Assembly (NCBI GenBank): GCA_002490705.1
Contig: DKUO01000049.1
Span: 5,854-69,853, forward strand
DNA length: 64,000 nucleotides
Direction: 5' to 3'
Origin: Lachnospiraceae bacterium UBA7202
Lineage (GTDB): Bacteria; Bacillota; Clostridia; Lachnospirales; Lachnospiraceae
Part shown: positions 9,131 to 17,827 of the stretch, piece after piece
How positions within the stretch are numbered: the first letter of the stretch is position 1
Layout: the number at the start of each line of letters is the position of its first letter
The notes under the pieces: model-generated
What the model saw: the letters and a program-made list of their open reading frames with translations, nothing else
Databases searched by the model: none
What the model was told of the DNA's origin: nothing
Program-made: the position numbers and the translations under genes

Positions 9131-9583
9131 ATGTCATTCTATGTGAATAGCAAATATCGTATCAGAAGAGCTGCGGAGCAGCAGGAAATGATGCAGAAGC
9201 TTCTTGCAGGGAATAAAGTCTTCAATGCATATAGGGACATCCTTGTGCTCTCTGCGGTTATTGGGTATAGCAACAAGGCGTATAAACCTGTTGATAAGCC
9301 TGCAAGCGATGGCGTTTTGATGCAGTTCTTTACAGAGACCGACTATGACCTGATGGATCTGATCGCATATGCTCATACAAAGGAGCAAGCAATTCTTAAA
9401 GAAGATGGGAAGTACGAAATTTTTGAAGCGTATGCTCATGGAGGTTTCCCTATTCTTTTAGAGTTGTTAGAGATCGATTCGACGACAGAGCTTGATGCTG
9501 CAAAGCAGGAGGCAATTCTTGTTAGGCTTGCAAGCTTACTCATAAGTAATCAGATTGCCGTAAATGACAGTCTGTTCATATAA
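9131..9583 (+). CDS. Dnd system-associated protein 4-like protein
   Basis: 150 residues, starting immediately after the stop of the ATPase gene. It has the order FNAYRDILVLSAVIGY, then MQFF and a C-terminal helical part with GGFPILLELLE. I recall this pattern from the small 'dnd system-associated protein 4' family, which is found in DNA-modification defence loci next to DndD-like ATPases. The assignment is from memory of the motif, not a search. Its biochemical role is unknown; the gene order suggests it is a dedicated subunit of the ATPase complex. Confidence 0.6.
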   Translation: MSFYVNSKYRIRRAAEQQEMMQKLLAGNKVFNAYRDILVLSAVIGYSNKAYKPVDKPASDGVLMQFFTETDYDLMDLIAYAHTKEQAILKEDGKYEIFEAYAHGGFPILLELLEIDSTTELDAAKQEAILVRLASLLISNQIAVNDSLFI

Positions 9584-9596
9584 AGGATGAGCGCTA

Positions 9597-10409
9597 ATGG
9601 ATGAAACAATATACACAAAGCCAGTACTTAAATGGGCGGGCGGCAAATCACAGTTGCTAGGTGAAATAATCCCCAGAATGCCGGAAACATATAATAACTA
9701 CATAGAGCCCTTTTTTGGAAGCGGTGCTGTGTATTTTGCAATAGCTCCTGAGCACGCTGTTATTGCTGACAGTAATCCTGAGTTGATTAATCTTTATAGG
9801 ATAATAGCTTCGGATGTAGAGGGGTTGATAAGCCTGCTGGCCACATATGAAAACACAAAAGAACGGTTTTACAGCGTCAGAGCTGTTGACTGGAAAGACA
9901 TGGAGCCAATAGAAGCGGCAGCTAGGACAGTTTATTTAAATAAGACCTGTTTCAATGGTCTTTATCGTGTGAATCGGAAGGGTCTTTTCAATACTCCGTA
10001 TGCAAACAACAAAAGGACTGTATTCTGCGATGAGGCTGAAATAAGAAAGGCAGCGGGACTACTAAAAAGTGCAGAAATCATATGCGGCGATTTCCATGAG
10101 GTTTTGATGGAACGGGTAAAGAGAGGGGACTTTGTTTTCTTGGATCCTCCGTATGTTCCGGTGTCAAAATATGCTGATTTTAAGAGATATACAAAAGAGC
10201 AGTTTGGAGAAGAAGATCAACGGAAATTAGCCGAAGATGTTAAGACGCTTCACGAAAGAGGCATTAAGGTAATGCTGACTAATTCAAATCACCCTCTTGT
10301 GCATGAGTTATATGAAGATTTCAAGATAGAGGTTTTCAAGACAAGAAGGATGATAAATAAAGATGCAAATAACAGAACAGGAGAAGATGTAATTGTCACA
10401 ACATATTGA
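9597..10409 (+). CDS. DNA adenine methylase, D12 (Dam) class
   Basis: 270 residues. VLKWAGGKSQLL (motif X) near residue 10, EPFFGSGAVYF (AdoMet-binding motif I) near 40, and FLDPPYVPVS (catalytic DPPY) near 180 define a D12-class N6-adenine methyltransferase. It is complete for the family. It starts 13 bases after the previous gene and overlaps the next methylase by 17 bases. With the second methylase and the AlwI-type protein it fits an arrangement in which two methylases mark the two strands of a non-palindromic site. Confidence 0.92.
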   Translation: MDETIYTKPVLKWAGGKSQLLGEIIPRMPETYNNYIEPFFGSGAVYFAIAPEHAVIADSNPELINLYRIIASDVEGLISLLATYENTKERFYSVRAVDWKDMEPIEAAARTVYLNKTCFNGLYRVNRKGLFNTPYANNKRTVFCDEAEIRKAAGLLKSAEIICGDFHEVLMERVKRGDFVFLDPPYVPVSKYADFKRYTKEQFGEEDQRKLAEDVKTLHERGIKVMLTNSNHPLVHELYEDFKIEVFKTRRMINKDANNRTGEDVIVTTY

Positions 10410-11418
10410 GCAACTGGATAAATTCCCGTCAACGAGATACATGGGTTCAAAAAGCAAGTTGTTGGATTCGATTTGGGAGGTATCAAAGGATTTCGAATTT
10501 AACTCTGTTTTAGATCTTTTCTCTGGTTCTGGCGTGGTTGGATATATGTATAAGTGTCACGGAAAAGAAGTGACATCTAATGACTATATGGCGATGGCCG
10601 CAACCTATGCCAAAGCGCTTATAGAGAATAAAGATATTGTACTTTCCAACAGAGACGTTGAACGGATACTAAAACAAACTGATAATGATGGTTTTGTCGA
10701 GCGTGTGTTTAAAGATCTGTATTTTACGGATGATGAAAACCGATTAATAGATAATATAAGAGCGAACATAAAAAGAATGCGCAATCCCCATAAAAAAGCG
10801 ATTGCAAAAGCTGCGTTAATCAGAGCCTGTATGAAAAAGCGGCCACGAGGGATATTTACTTATACCGGGCAGCGCTACAATGACGGCAGACAAGATTTAC
10901 GTAAGACTATGGAAGAACAGTTCCGGGAAGCTGTAACAGTTATAAATGAAGCAGTATTTGATAATGGTCAGCAATGTGTGTCGACATGGGCAGATTCACT
11001 TAAGTTAAGAAAAAAACACTACGATCTGGTTTATATCGATCCACCTTATTATACGCCACAGTCTGACAATGAATATGTTCGCAGGTACCATTTTGTAGAA
11101 GGCTTGGCAAGAGATTGGAATGGAGTTGACATTCAGGAGGAGACAAAAACCAAAAAGTTCAAGTCTTATCCTACACCTTTTTCTACCAGAGATGGTGCTG
11201 AAGAAGCATTCAGAGCAATATTCAAGAAATACGCGGATAGTATTCTGATTGTTTCATATTCATCAAACAGTGAACCGACGAAAGAAGAGATGTTAGCTCT
11301 GCTTTCAGAAGTAAAAGAAAATGTAAAAGTTGTCCCTGTGGATTACACTTATTCATTTGGAACAAGAAAAAGTGTAAAGAGGAATAGCGTACAAGAGTAT
11401 TTATTCGTGGGGTGGTAA
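10393..11418 (+). CDS. Second DNA adenine methylase, D12 class
   Basis: 341 residues from TTG 10393, chosen because AGGAG is at 10379-10383 and because the conserved STRYMGSKSKLLDSI motif needs this start. Motif I is DLFSGSGVVGYM near residue 40 and the catalytic motif is YIDPPYYTPQ near 217. It is clearly diverged from the first methylase rather than a duplicate. Its start overlaps the preceding gene by 17 bases, so the pair is translationally coupled. It is expected to modify the other strand of the same asymmetric target, an inference from R-M systems of the AlwI/PleI type. Confidence 0.9.
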   Translation: MSQHIEQLDKFPSTRYMGSKSKLLDSIWEVSKDFEFNSVLDLFSGSGVVGYMYKCHGKEVTSNDYMAMAATYAKALIENKDIVLSNRDVERILKQTDNDGFVERVFKDLYFTDDENRLIDNIRANIKRMRNPHKKAIAKAALIRACMKKRPRGIFTYTGQRYNDGRQDLRKTMEEQFREAVTVINEAVFDNGQQCVSTWADSLKLRKKHYDLVYIDPPYYTPQSDNEYVRRYHFVEGLARDWNGVDIQEETKTKKFKSYPTPFSTRDGAEEAFRAIFKKYADSILIVSYSSNSEPTKEEMLALLSEVKENVKVVPVDYTYSFGTRKSVKRNSVQEYLFVGW

Positions 11419-11420
11419 TT

Positions 11421-12380
11421 ATGGCAAGAGCGAAAATCGAAACTGTACAGATCAGCGATACAGATTGGATGGTAGTCAAGAAATTCAAGAACGGGCTTGT
11501 GGAGAAGCGCCTGGTTAAAGACAGGATCGATATCTGGCTTATTGGAAATACAGGTATGCGTAATCCGTGGAGAATACCAGAAGGCTTTAAGATCTATGTA
11601 GAATCTGATCAGGTAGGACGCATACGTACACCAGAAGATCAGAAGGCATTTAAGAGATTACTTGCATACAAGGGTGTTATAGGCGGAGATCCAAACAAGG
11701 ATAAAGATGCGAGTATTACCAGAAAGTATCGGCTTATCTTTGGCAAGTTTGGTTTTATCTATCCGGAGGTTACATCCAAGGACGGCTTTAAACAGGAGGA
11801 TATAGGTCCAGTTGATTACATTACTCCGTTAGGCATGTTGTTCTATAATGCGCCAAATAAGGCGATGCAGCAGGAATGCTTCCTTAGAGGCTTGATGGTG
11901 CCAATGGAACAGATTGATTCAGAGACAGCATTTTCACCACTGTTATGGACACTGCAGGTTATGCTGAAACTGTATGATCTTGTGAATGACTATCGCATCA
12001 ATTTTATAGAATTTGCGGTTTGTGTTCAGACAAGCAATCCACTTTCTAATATATCGGAGGTTTGTAATAGGATTATAGAGATTCGTGGCAATCGAAGAAA
12101 TGCAGATAATACAGATGAATTCGATGAGAATCTTATTCATGAAGAGTGGACACATTACTGTAAAGAGGAAGGCAATTTTAAGGAATATGCGGATATGAAT
12201 ATCCGTTACTTGAAAACAACTGGCGTTATAAAAGAGGCTGGTACCGGCATAACACTCGATCCTCAACATTTACAATTGATAGAAAAGATTTCGCATAACG
12301 CCTTAAGCCAAAAGACAAGACTGGAACGTTATATCGAGTTATGTAATGGGTCGTCACTGGTGTTTAAGGAAAAGGAATAA
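11421..12380 (+). CDS. AlwI/BspD6I-family protein retaining only the DNA-recognition half
   Basis: 319 residues, starting at ATG 11421, two bases after the methylase stop. IGNTGMRNPWRIPEGF near residue 37, NISEVCNRIIEIRGNRR near 210, MNIRYLKTTGV near 263 and LDPQHLQLIEKI near 283 follow, in order, the N-terminal recognition portion of AlwI- and BspD6I-type type IIS enzymes. It ends at KTRLERYIELCNG, about where the linker begins in those ~600-residue enzymes. The linker and C-terminal cleavage domain are absent; there is no PD-(D/E)xK pattern and no downstream frame that could supply it, since mcrB follows 37 bases later. The frame is intact, so this is a designed or selected short form. It may recruit another nuclease, with McrBC the adjacent candidate. 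Confidence 0.75.
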   Translation: MARAKIETVQISDTDWMVVKKFKNGLVEKRLVKDRIDIWLIGNTGMRNPWRIPEGFKIYVESDQVGRIRTPEDQKAFKRLLAYKGVIGGDPNKDKDASITRKYRLIFGKFGFIYPEVTSKDGFKQEDIGPVDYITPLGMLFYNAPNKAMQQECFLRGLMVPMEQIDSETAFSPLLWTLQVMLKLYDLVNDYRINFIEFAVCVQTSNPLSNISEVCNRIIEIRGNRRNADNTDEFDENLIHEEWTHYCKEEGNFKEYADMNIRYLKTTGVIKEAGTGITLDPQHLQLIEKISHNALSQKTRLERYIELCNGSSLVFKEKE

Positions 12381-12417
12381 CTCTGATATTCAATAATTGG
12401 CTTGGAAGGAGGAGCGC

Positions 12418-15267
12418 ATGATTGATTTAGAAAAACTGAATCCCATATTGGAAGGATACAAGGCGTACTTTCCGAGCCATTGGGATGATGAGAAATATAA
12501 GTGGGAGGCTATCAAACACTTCCAGGATCACTGGAATATTGATGCCGAAAACTTTGGAGAGATGTTCAAGCAGGCAACAGATAAGACATTCAATCTGTTG
12601 GCATCCGGCTATGCTTATCCACGGGGTATGATCACAAACTTTGCCAAAGCTGATGATGAAGCAACAAGGGCAATGTTCCGAAATCTTTTCGATGAATCTC
12701 AGGATCTGGCAGCAAGGGTGGATGCTTTTCAAACGGCAGCCGAAGAAATGCGATCGAAGTATGACGATGGTACCTGGAGGAACCATTATCAGAACACAAA
12801 TGCCATCAGCACTTATCTCTGGCTGCGTTATCCGGATAAGTATTATATCTACAAGTATGAGCTGTTCCGTGCCGCAGCTAGAGAGTTGTCATCGGATTAC
12901 ATGCCAAAGAAAAATGGATCCGTGGAGACTTTGATCGGCGGTTTTCAGATGTATGACGAAATCTGTGAAGCCATTAAGGCCGATTCGGAGATAGTGGAGC
13001 TTTTCAAGAATGGTATTACAGCGAGCTGCTATCCTGATCCAGAACTTAAGACCGCAACTATAGATGTCGGGTTCTATCTTGCACGTTTTTATCTGAGCGC
13101 CCAGAATGCAGAGAAGGATGAGAATGAATGGTTTCCGAAGACGGAGGACTACACACCGGAACTTGGCGTAGAGGACTGGATTGAGTTACTGAATGATAGC
13201 TCTGTATTTACAGGAAGTAGCCTGAAAATTGTTAAGAGGTTGAAGGATTATGGCGGTGCAGCTACATGCAAGCAGCTTTCCGTCAAGTATGGTGAGAATC
13301 CGAATTTTTATAATAACGGATCACAGTCACTTGCCAAGAGAATTGCTGAGAAAACGGGCTGCCCGGTTATGATCAGAGATACAGAGAATTCACGTTGGTG
13401 GCCGATCCTTTATGTCGGAAAAGAAGCCGACAGCTCCACAGATGGCGTGTATATTTGGAAACTGCGGGATGAGCTGTCAGAGGCTTTGGAGAAGGTCGAT
13501 CTGAGTGATATTCCTCTGTATGTAGATGATACTCCTGCAATATGGAAAATCAGTCACGGGTCGATATCGGAAAGAAACAGATCGATATTTGAAGACCGGA
13601 AAGTAGCGGTTGTTCATAGCACAACAAAAGCGAAGGCTGTTTCAAAGGTCTCTCAGGGTGAGAGCTTTATGGACAGCATTAAAAAAGGCGATTACTTCTA
13701 TCTGTGTTACGGAAACAGCATCAGAATCCTGGGTCAGTTTACAACTGATAAGCCAGTGCTTAATCCGGAGATGGAAGACGGATGGTATGAAAGGTCCTAT
13801 CGTGTTATCGCCGAATCAAAGGATACTTCTGCGTATAAGGGTGTCCAGAAATGGTGGTCACCAAATGATAACTCTACCTGTATCAGAGTTGATAACGATG
13901 ACCAGAAGTTGTTTGAAGAAGCCATTCTTGTTCCATATTTTGATATGACGATAAACAAGCTGTTTGGAGATGCTGATCAGAAGCAAGGCTATTGGTGGCT
14001 GACTGCTAATCCAAAGATATGGAGTTTCGCTGATCTTAAAGTCGGTGAAGAGCAGAGCTATACGCTGTATAACGAAAATGGTCATAAGAGACGTATTTTC
14101 CAGAACTTCCTTGACGCAAAGGTCGGTGACATTGTGATCGGTTATGAAGCAAATCCCGTAAAGAAGGTAGTTGCGCTTGCTAAGATTACGCAGGCCAATG
14201 ATGGAAAGTCTATCTATTTTGAAAAAACAGAAGGACTGACATCGCCTATCGAATATCTGGATCTGAAAGCGTGTCCGGAGCTTGAAAAGATGGAGTTCTT
14301 TGTTCAGCCAAACGGAAGCTTGTTCAAGCTTACTAAGGGCGAATTTGATTTTATCATGGATATCATCCGTGATGATAATCCGCTGAAACAGGCTGATGCT
14401 TCAATACAGAAATACACAAAGGAAGATTTCCTCAATAAGGTTTATATGACCGAGGAACGTTACGATGTTCTGGAAGCACTTCTCAGAAATAAGAAGAACC
14501 TTATCCTGCAGGGTGCGCCTGGTGTGGGAAAGACCTTTACAGCAAAGAAACTGGCATACGCCATGATGGGAGCGGTAGATGACTCCCGTATAGAGATGGT
14601 TCAGTTCCACCAGAATTATTCCTATGAGGATTTCATCATGGGCTATCGCCCGGACGGTGCTGATTTCAAGCTCACAGATGGTATCTTCTATAGGTTCTGT
14701 CAGACAGCTGCGAATCATCCGGACAAGGAATTCTTCTTTATTATCGATGAAATCAACCGAGGAAATATGAGCAAGATCTTCGGTGAACTGCTTATGCTGA
14801 TAGAGAAGGATTATCGTGGAACCAAGGCAACACTGGCCTATAGCGGAATGCCTTTCTCTGTGCCGGAGAATCTGTACATCATCGGTATGATGAATACGGC
14901 AGATCGAAGTCTTGCCATGATCGACTATGCACTCAGGAGAAGGTTCAGTTTCTTTGAAATGGAGCCGGGATTTAATTCAGAGGGATTCACTAAATATCAG
15001 AATGGGTTTGCGAACGAGACCTTCAATGCGTTGATTGACCAGATCAAGGCACTGAATAAAGAGATAACAGATGATAAATCGCTTGGACGCGGATTCCAGA
15101 TCGGCCATAGCTATTTCTGCGGAAGAGAGGAAGCCGGTTGCACTGATGAGTGGATGCGTTCTGTTGTAGAATTTGATATTTTGCCTATGCTTGGAGAGTA
15201 CTGGTTCGATGAGCCGGACAAGCTTTCCAGATGGGAAAAGAATTTGCGTGGAGTGTTTGATGATTAA
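12418..15267 (+). CDS. mcrB: McrB-type GTPase/ATPase with EVE-like modules
   Basis: 949 residues from ATG 12418, behind AAGGAGGAG. The N-terminal ~230 residues are helical and unlike the DUF3578 domain of E. coli McrB. Residues ~410-510 look like a first PUA/EVE-type fold (GDYFYLCYGNSIRILGQF, WWSPNDNSTC). Residues ~520-640 are a clear EVE domain (GYWWLTANPKIW, VGDIVIGYEA). The AAA+ motor has Walker A QGAPGVGKTF near 697, Walker B FFIIDEINRG near 775 and MNTADRSLAMID near 825, the McrB signature. EVE domains read modified bases. It would form the ring motor for McrC; its start lies 37 bases after the AlwI-type gene. Confidence 0.9.
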   Translation: MIDLEKLNPILEGYKAYFPSHWDDEKYKWEAIKHFQDHWNIDAENFGEMFKQATDKTFNLLASGYAYPRGMITNFAKADDEATRAMFRNLFDESQDLAARVDAFQTAAEEMRSKYDDGTWRNHYQNTNAISTYLWLRYPDKYYIYKYELFRAAARELSSDYMPKKNGSVETLIGGFQMYDEICEAIKADSEIVELFKNGITASCYPDPELKTATIDVGFYLARFYLSAQNAEKDENEWFPKTEDYTPELGVEDWIELLNDSSVFTGSSLKIVKRLKDYGGAATCKQLSVKYGENPNFYNNGSQSLAKRIAEKTGCPVMIRDTENSRWWPILYVGKEADSSTDGVYIWKLRDELSEALEKVDLSDIPLYVDDTPAIWKISHGSISERNRSIFEDRKVAVVHSTTKAKAVSKVSQGESFMDSIKKGDYFYLCYGNSIRILGQFTTDKPVLNPEMEDGWYERSYRVIAESKDTSAYKGVQKWWSPNDNSTCIRVDNDDQKLFEEAILVPYFDMTINKLFGDADQKQGYWWLTANPKIWSFADLKVGEEQSYTLYNENGHKRRIFQNFLDAKVGDIVIGYEANPVKKVVALAKITQANDGKSIYFEKTEGLTSPIEYLDLKACPELEKMEFFVQPNGSLFKLTKGEFDFIMDIIRDDNPLKQADASIQKYTKEDFLNKVYMTEERYDVLEALLRNKKNLILQGAPGVGKTFTAKKLAYAMMGAVDDSRIEMVQFHQNYSYEDFIMGYRPDGADFKLTDGIFYRFCQTAANHPDKEFFFIIDEINRGNMSKIFGELLMLIEKDYRGTKATLAYSGMPFSVPENLYIIGMMNTADRSLAMIDYALRRRFSFFEMEPGFNSEGFTKYQNGFANETFNALIDQIKALNKEITDDKSLGRGFQIGHSYFCGREEAGCTDEWMRSVVEFDILPMLGEYWFDEPDKLSRWEKNLRGVFDD

Positions 15268-16345
15268 GGATAAAAGCATATTTATCAAAAACATATACTA
15301 TATGCTTTCCTATGCATTTCAGATTTTGAAGCAGTCAAATTATGATGAGGTTGCTTCGGAGAGGTTTGATCATGCACAGGACCTTTTTGCTGCAATTCTT
15401 AGCAAGGGCATTGCACAACAACTAAAACAAGGGCTGTACCGCGAATACATTACTAAAAATGAAACGCTATCCGTTATGCGTGGCAAGCTGGATATGCCGG
15501 AAACTATACGGAACCGGATTCAACACAAACGGAAGCTGGCTTGTGAATTCGATGAGCTGTCAGAGAATAATCTTCTGAACCAGATTTTGAAAACCACAAT
15601 CCATTACCTTCTTATCGATGATGGTGTCGATTTTGAACGTAAAGTGGCATTAAAGAAGTTGCTGGTCTTCTTCGATGGGATAGAACAGCTTGATCCTTCG
15701 GAAATACCATGGAGCCGCATTCACTATCAGCGGAATAGCAAGAATTATGAGCTCCTGATCAATGTCTGCTACTTCGTATTGGATGGCATGCTTCAGACCA
15801 CCGAAAAAGGTGAGTATAAGATGGTTGCATTCTCTGATGATCATATGGCAAGACTCTATGAGAAGTTCATTTTGGAATACTATCATCAGCATCATACATA
15901 TCTGTCAGAGGTCAAGGCCGGGCAGGTTAAATGGGATCTCGTTGGGGAAAACAGTGAGTCTATGATCCGATTCCTTCCTGTTATGCAGACAGATATAATG
16001 CTGCGACTGAAAGAGAAGATTCTGATTATAGACGCAAAATATTACGGAAGAACACTGCAGAAGCAGTTTGATAAGTATTCCCTTCATTCCGGTAATGTTT
16101 ATCAGATATTCACCTATGTTAAGAACCAGGATAAGGACAATACCGGAAATGTGGCAGGCATCCTTCTATATGCGAAGACGGATGAAGATATCACTCCGGA
16201 CTGCATGTTTAACATGGGTGGAAATCAGATCGGGGCAAAAACGCTGGATTTGAATAAGGAATTTCCGCTGATTGCAGCTCAGCTGGATAAGCTGGCAGAG
16301 GATTTTTTTGGAATTAGAACACTTTGTGAAATAGAGGTGAGTTGA
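15260..16345 (+). CDS. mcrC: McrC-family restriction subunit
   Basis: The start at ATG 15260 overlaps the mcrB stop by eight bases, the usual mcrBC coupling. 361 residues, starting MIKDKSIFIKNIYYMLSYAF, the typical McrC opening. RGKLDMPETI and FDELSENNLLNQILK mark the N-terminal McrB-contacting part. MQTDIMLRLKEKILIIDAKYY, here split as TDIML and IIDAKYYG near residues 250-262, is the PD-(D/E)xK nuclease core. It supplies DNA cleavage to the McrB ring. It ends directly at the start of the RhuM-like gene. Confidence 0.88.
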   Translation: MIKDKSIFIKNIYYMLSYAFQILKQSNYDEVASERFDHAQDLFAAILSKGIAQQLKQGLYREYITKNETLSVMRGKLDMPETIRNRIQHKRKLACEFDELSENNLLNQILKTTIHYLLIDDGVDFERKVALKKLLVFFDGIEQLDPSEIPWSRIHYQRNSKNYELLINVCYFVLDGMLQTTEKGEYKMVAFSDDHMARLYEKFILEYYHQHHTYLSEVKAGQVKWDLVGENSESMIRFLPVMQTDIMLRLKEKILIIDAKYYGRTLQKQFDKYSLHSGNVYQIFTYVKNQDKDNTGNVAGILLYAKTDEDITPDCMFNMGGNQIGAKTLDLNKEFPLIAAQLDKLAEDFFGIRTLCEIEVS

Positions 16346-17374
16346 ATGGATAAAGACTTAACAGTATCCCAGCTCGATCGGCAGAACATTTTGAATAATG
16401 ATCTTGCTATTGCTGAGATTCAAAAACAAACGCGTATTCAGGGCATATACTTTGAAGATAAGTTGTGCTTTACGAAAAGTATGGTTGCTACATACTTTGA
16501 AGTGGAGCTTAGAACAGTAGAAAGATATGTAAGCGAAAATCAGGAAGAGATTTCTGGCAATGGATATGAGGTATTAAAAGGCAAGAGACTGAAGGAATTC
16601 CTTGCTTGTGTTAGCGAGCAGGATGTTCCCGACATAAATGTCGGGAACATCAGTAACCGAACACCGCAGTTAGCTATTTTTGATTTCAGATCATTTCTAA
16701 ATCTTGCAATGCTTCTAGTAGAAAGCCCAACAGCAAAGAGCTTAAGGCAAGTAATGCTCGATATCGTCATTGATTTCATCAATCAAAAGGCTGGTGGCGC
16801 TACTAAATACATCAACCAAAGGGATAGCGATTTTATAGGTGCTTTCCTTCAGGAGGAGAATTACAGAAAAGAATTTACTGATGCTCTTCGAGATTATGTT
16901 GATATGGGAAATGCCAAATACGGAATATACACGGATAAGATTTATCAAAGCATATTCCGGGAGAAAGCCAGAGAATATAAGCAAATTCTAAAACTATCTT
17001 CAAAAGATAGAGTGAGGGATACGTTCTACTCAGAAATACTTACACTTATTGCCTCGTATGAATGCGGACTTGCAGAGCTAATCAAACAGCAATCGGAGAA
17101 ACTGGGAAGAAAGCTCAACAACTGGGAATTGTCTGATTTGTTTAAAGCATTTGAGTCTTTGCCTTTATGGAAGCCTCTTATTATTCAGGCAAGAACTAAA
17201 ATGGCAAGTAGAGATATGGCATTGAGAGATGCATTCCACTATCAGTTAGAAGAATATATAAAGCCTCTTGAAAAGGAAGAATACGAACGTTTCCTCGGAG
17301 CTGCTGGAGATGAACTAGAAAAATTGATGTCGGAGAACCAAGATGTACTCAAGCGCTTGAAGGAGAGTGAATAA
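16346..17374 (+). CDS. RhuM-family DNA-binding protein, probable partner of the Fic gene
   Basis: 342 residues. IQGIYFEDKLCFTKSMVATY followed by RTVERYVSENQEEI near residues 40-65 is the N-terminal DNA-binding part of the virulence RhuM family. FDFRSFLNLAMLLVES near 115 and GGATKYINQRDSDF near 150 are further family hallmarks. The gene starts directly after the mcrC stop and its own stop overlaps the ATG of the Fic gene (TAATG). RhuM proteins are often found next to or fused with Fic/Doc domains, so it is probably the antitoxin or regulator of that partner. A perfect palindrome lies inside the coding region at 16622-16651. Confidence 0.82.
   Translation: MDKDLTVSQLDRQNILNNDLAIAEIQKQTRIQGIYFEDKLCFTKSMVATYFEVELRTVERYVSENQEEISGNGYEVLKGKRLKEFLACVSEQDVPDINVGNISNRTPQLAIFDFRSFLNLAMLLVESPTAKSLRQVMLDIVIDFINQKAGGATKYINQRDSDFIGAFLQEENYRKEFTDALRDYVDMGNAKYGIYTDKIYQSIFREKAREYKQILKLSSKDRVRDTFYSEILTLIASYECGLAELIKQQSEKLGRKLNNWELSDLFKAFESLPLWKPLIIQARTKMASRDMALRDAFHYQLEEYIKPLEKEEYERFLGAAGDELEKLMSENQDVLKRLKESE
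16622..16651. repeat. Perfect 14-bp inverted repeat inside the RhuM-like gene
   Basis: GATGTTCCCGACAT (16622-16635), two A's, then ATGTCGGGAACATC (16638-16651). It encodes DVPDINVGNI. The symmetry is complete over 28 paired bases, which is more than expected by chance inside coding sequence. It could be a protein-binding site within the gene, an mRNA hairpin, or a product of palindrome-templated mutation. Confidence 0.9.
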
Positions 17375-17820
17375 TGGATAGGTTTATTTATATAACTCCC
17401 GAACAAGCCAAAATTACTCACGAGAAAACCATTCAGTACAGTGGTGGAGGAACTTTAGAGGAACTTGATTTTGGGAAATTAGAGAGCGTTCTTTATAACA
17501 TACAAAATGATGATTGGTATCCGACATTTGTAGACAAATTGACGCATCTTTTTTTCTGCACCTGCCAGTTTCATAGTTTTGCCGATGGGAATAAGCGACT
17601 TGCGATTACGCTGTCTACTCTGTTTCTTTTACTCAACGGTTATTTATCAATAGCTGAGACCTTTTTAGCAAAGACGGAAAACATTAGTTTAAATGTAGCC
17701 GCCAGTAAGATAGATAAGGAATTACTGCACAAAATAATGGAAGCCATTATGAATGGAAGTTATGATGAGGATGAAGCATTAAAACTGGAAATCTACAATG
17801 CAATTAACAGAGAACTATGA
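17374..17820 (+). CDS. Doc-type Fic-domain protein (putative toxin)
   Basis: 148 residues. The active-site motif HSFADGNKR near residue 67 is the Doc form (HxFx[D/N][A/G]NKR) rather than the AMPylator form with GNGRxxR, so a kinase-like (Doc) activity on a translation factor is the family expectation. The N-terminus (TPEQAKITHEKTIQ) and total length fit death-on-curing proteins. No inhibitory SxxxEG helix is seen, so inhibition should come from the overlapping RhuM-like gene. It is the last gene before the strong terminator at 17828 and could act as a growth-arrest fallback. Confidence 0.85.
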   Translation: MDRFIYITPEQAKITHEKTIQYSGGGTLEELDFGKLESVLYNIQNDDWYPTFVDKLTHLFFCTCQFHSFADGNKRLAITLSTLFLLLNGYLSIAETFLAKTENISLNVAASKIDKELLHKIMEAIMNGSYDEDEALKLEIYNAINREL

Positions 17821-17827
17821 CAGCTAT

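Noticed and set aside
9597..12380. Ordinary complete AlwI-type restriction-modification system
   Set aside because: Both methylases are complete, but the restriction protein ends before the linker and cleavage domain, so a standard type IIS enzyme is not encoded.
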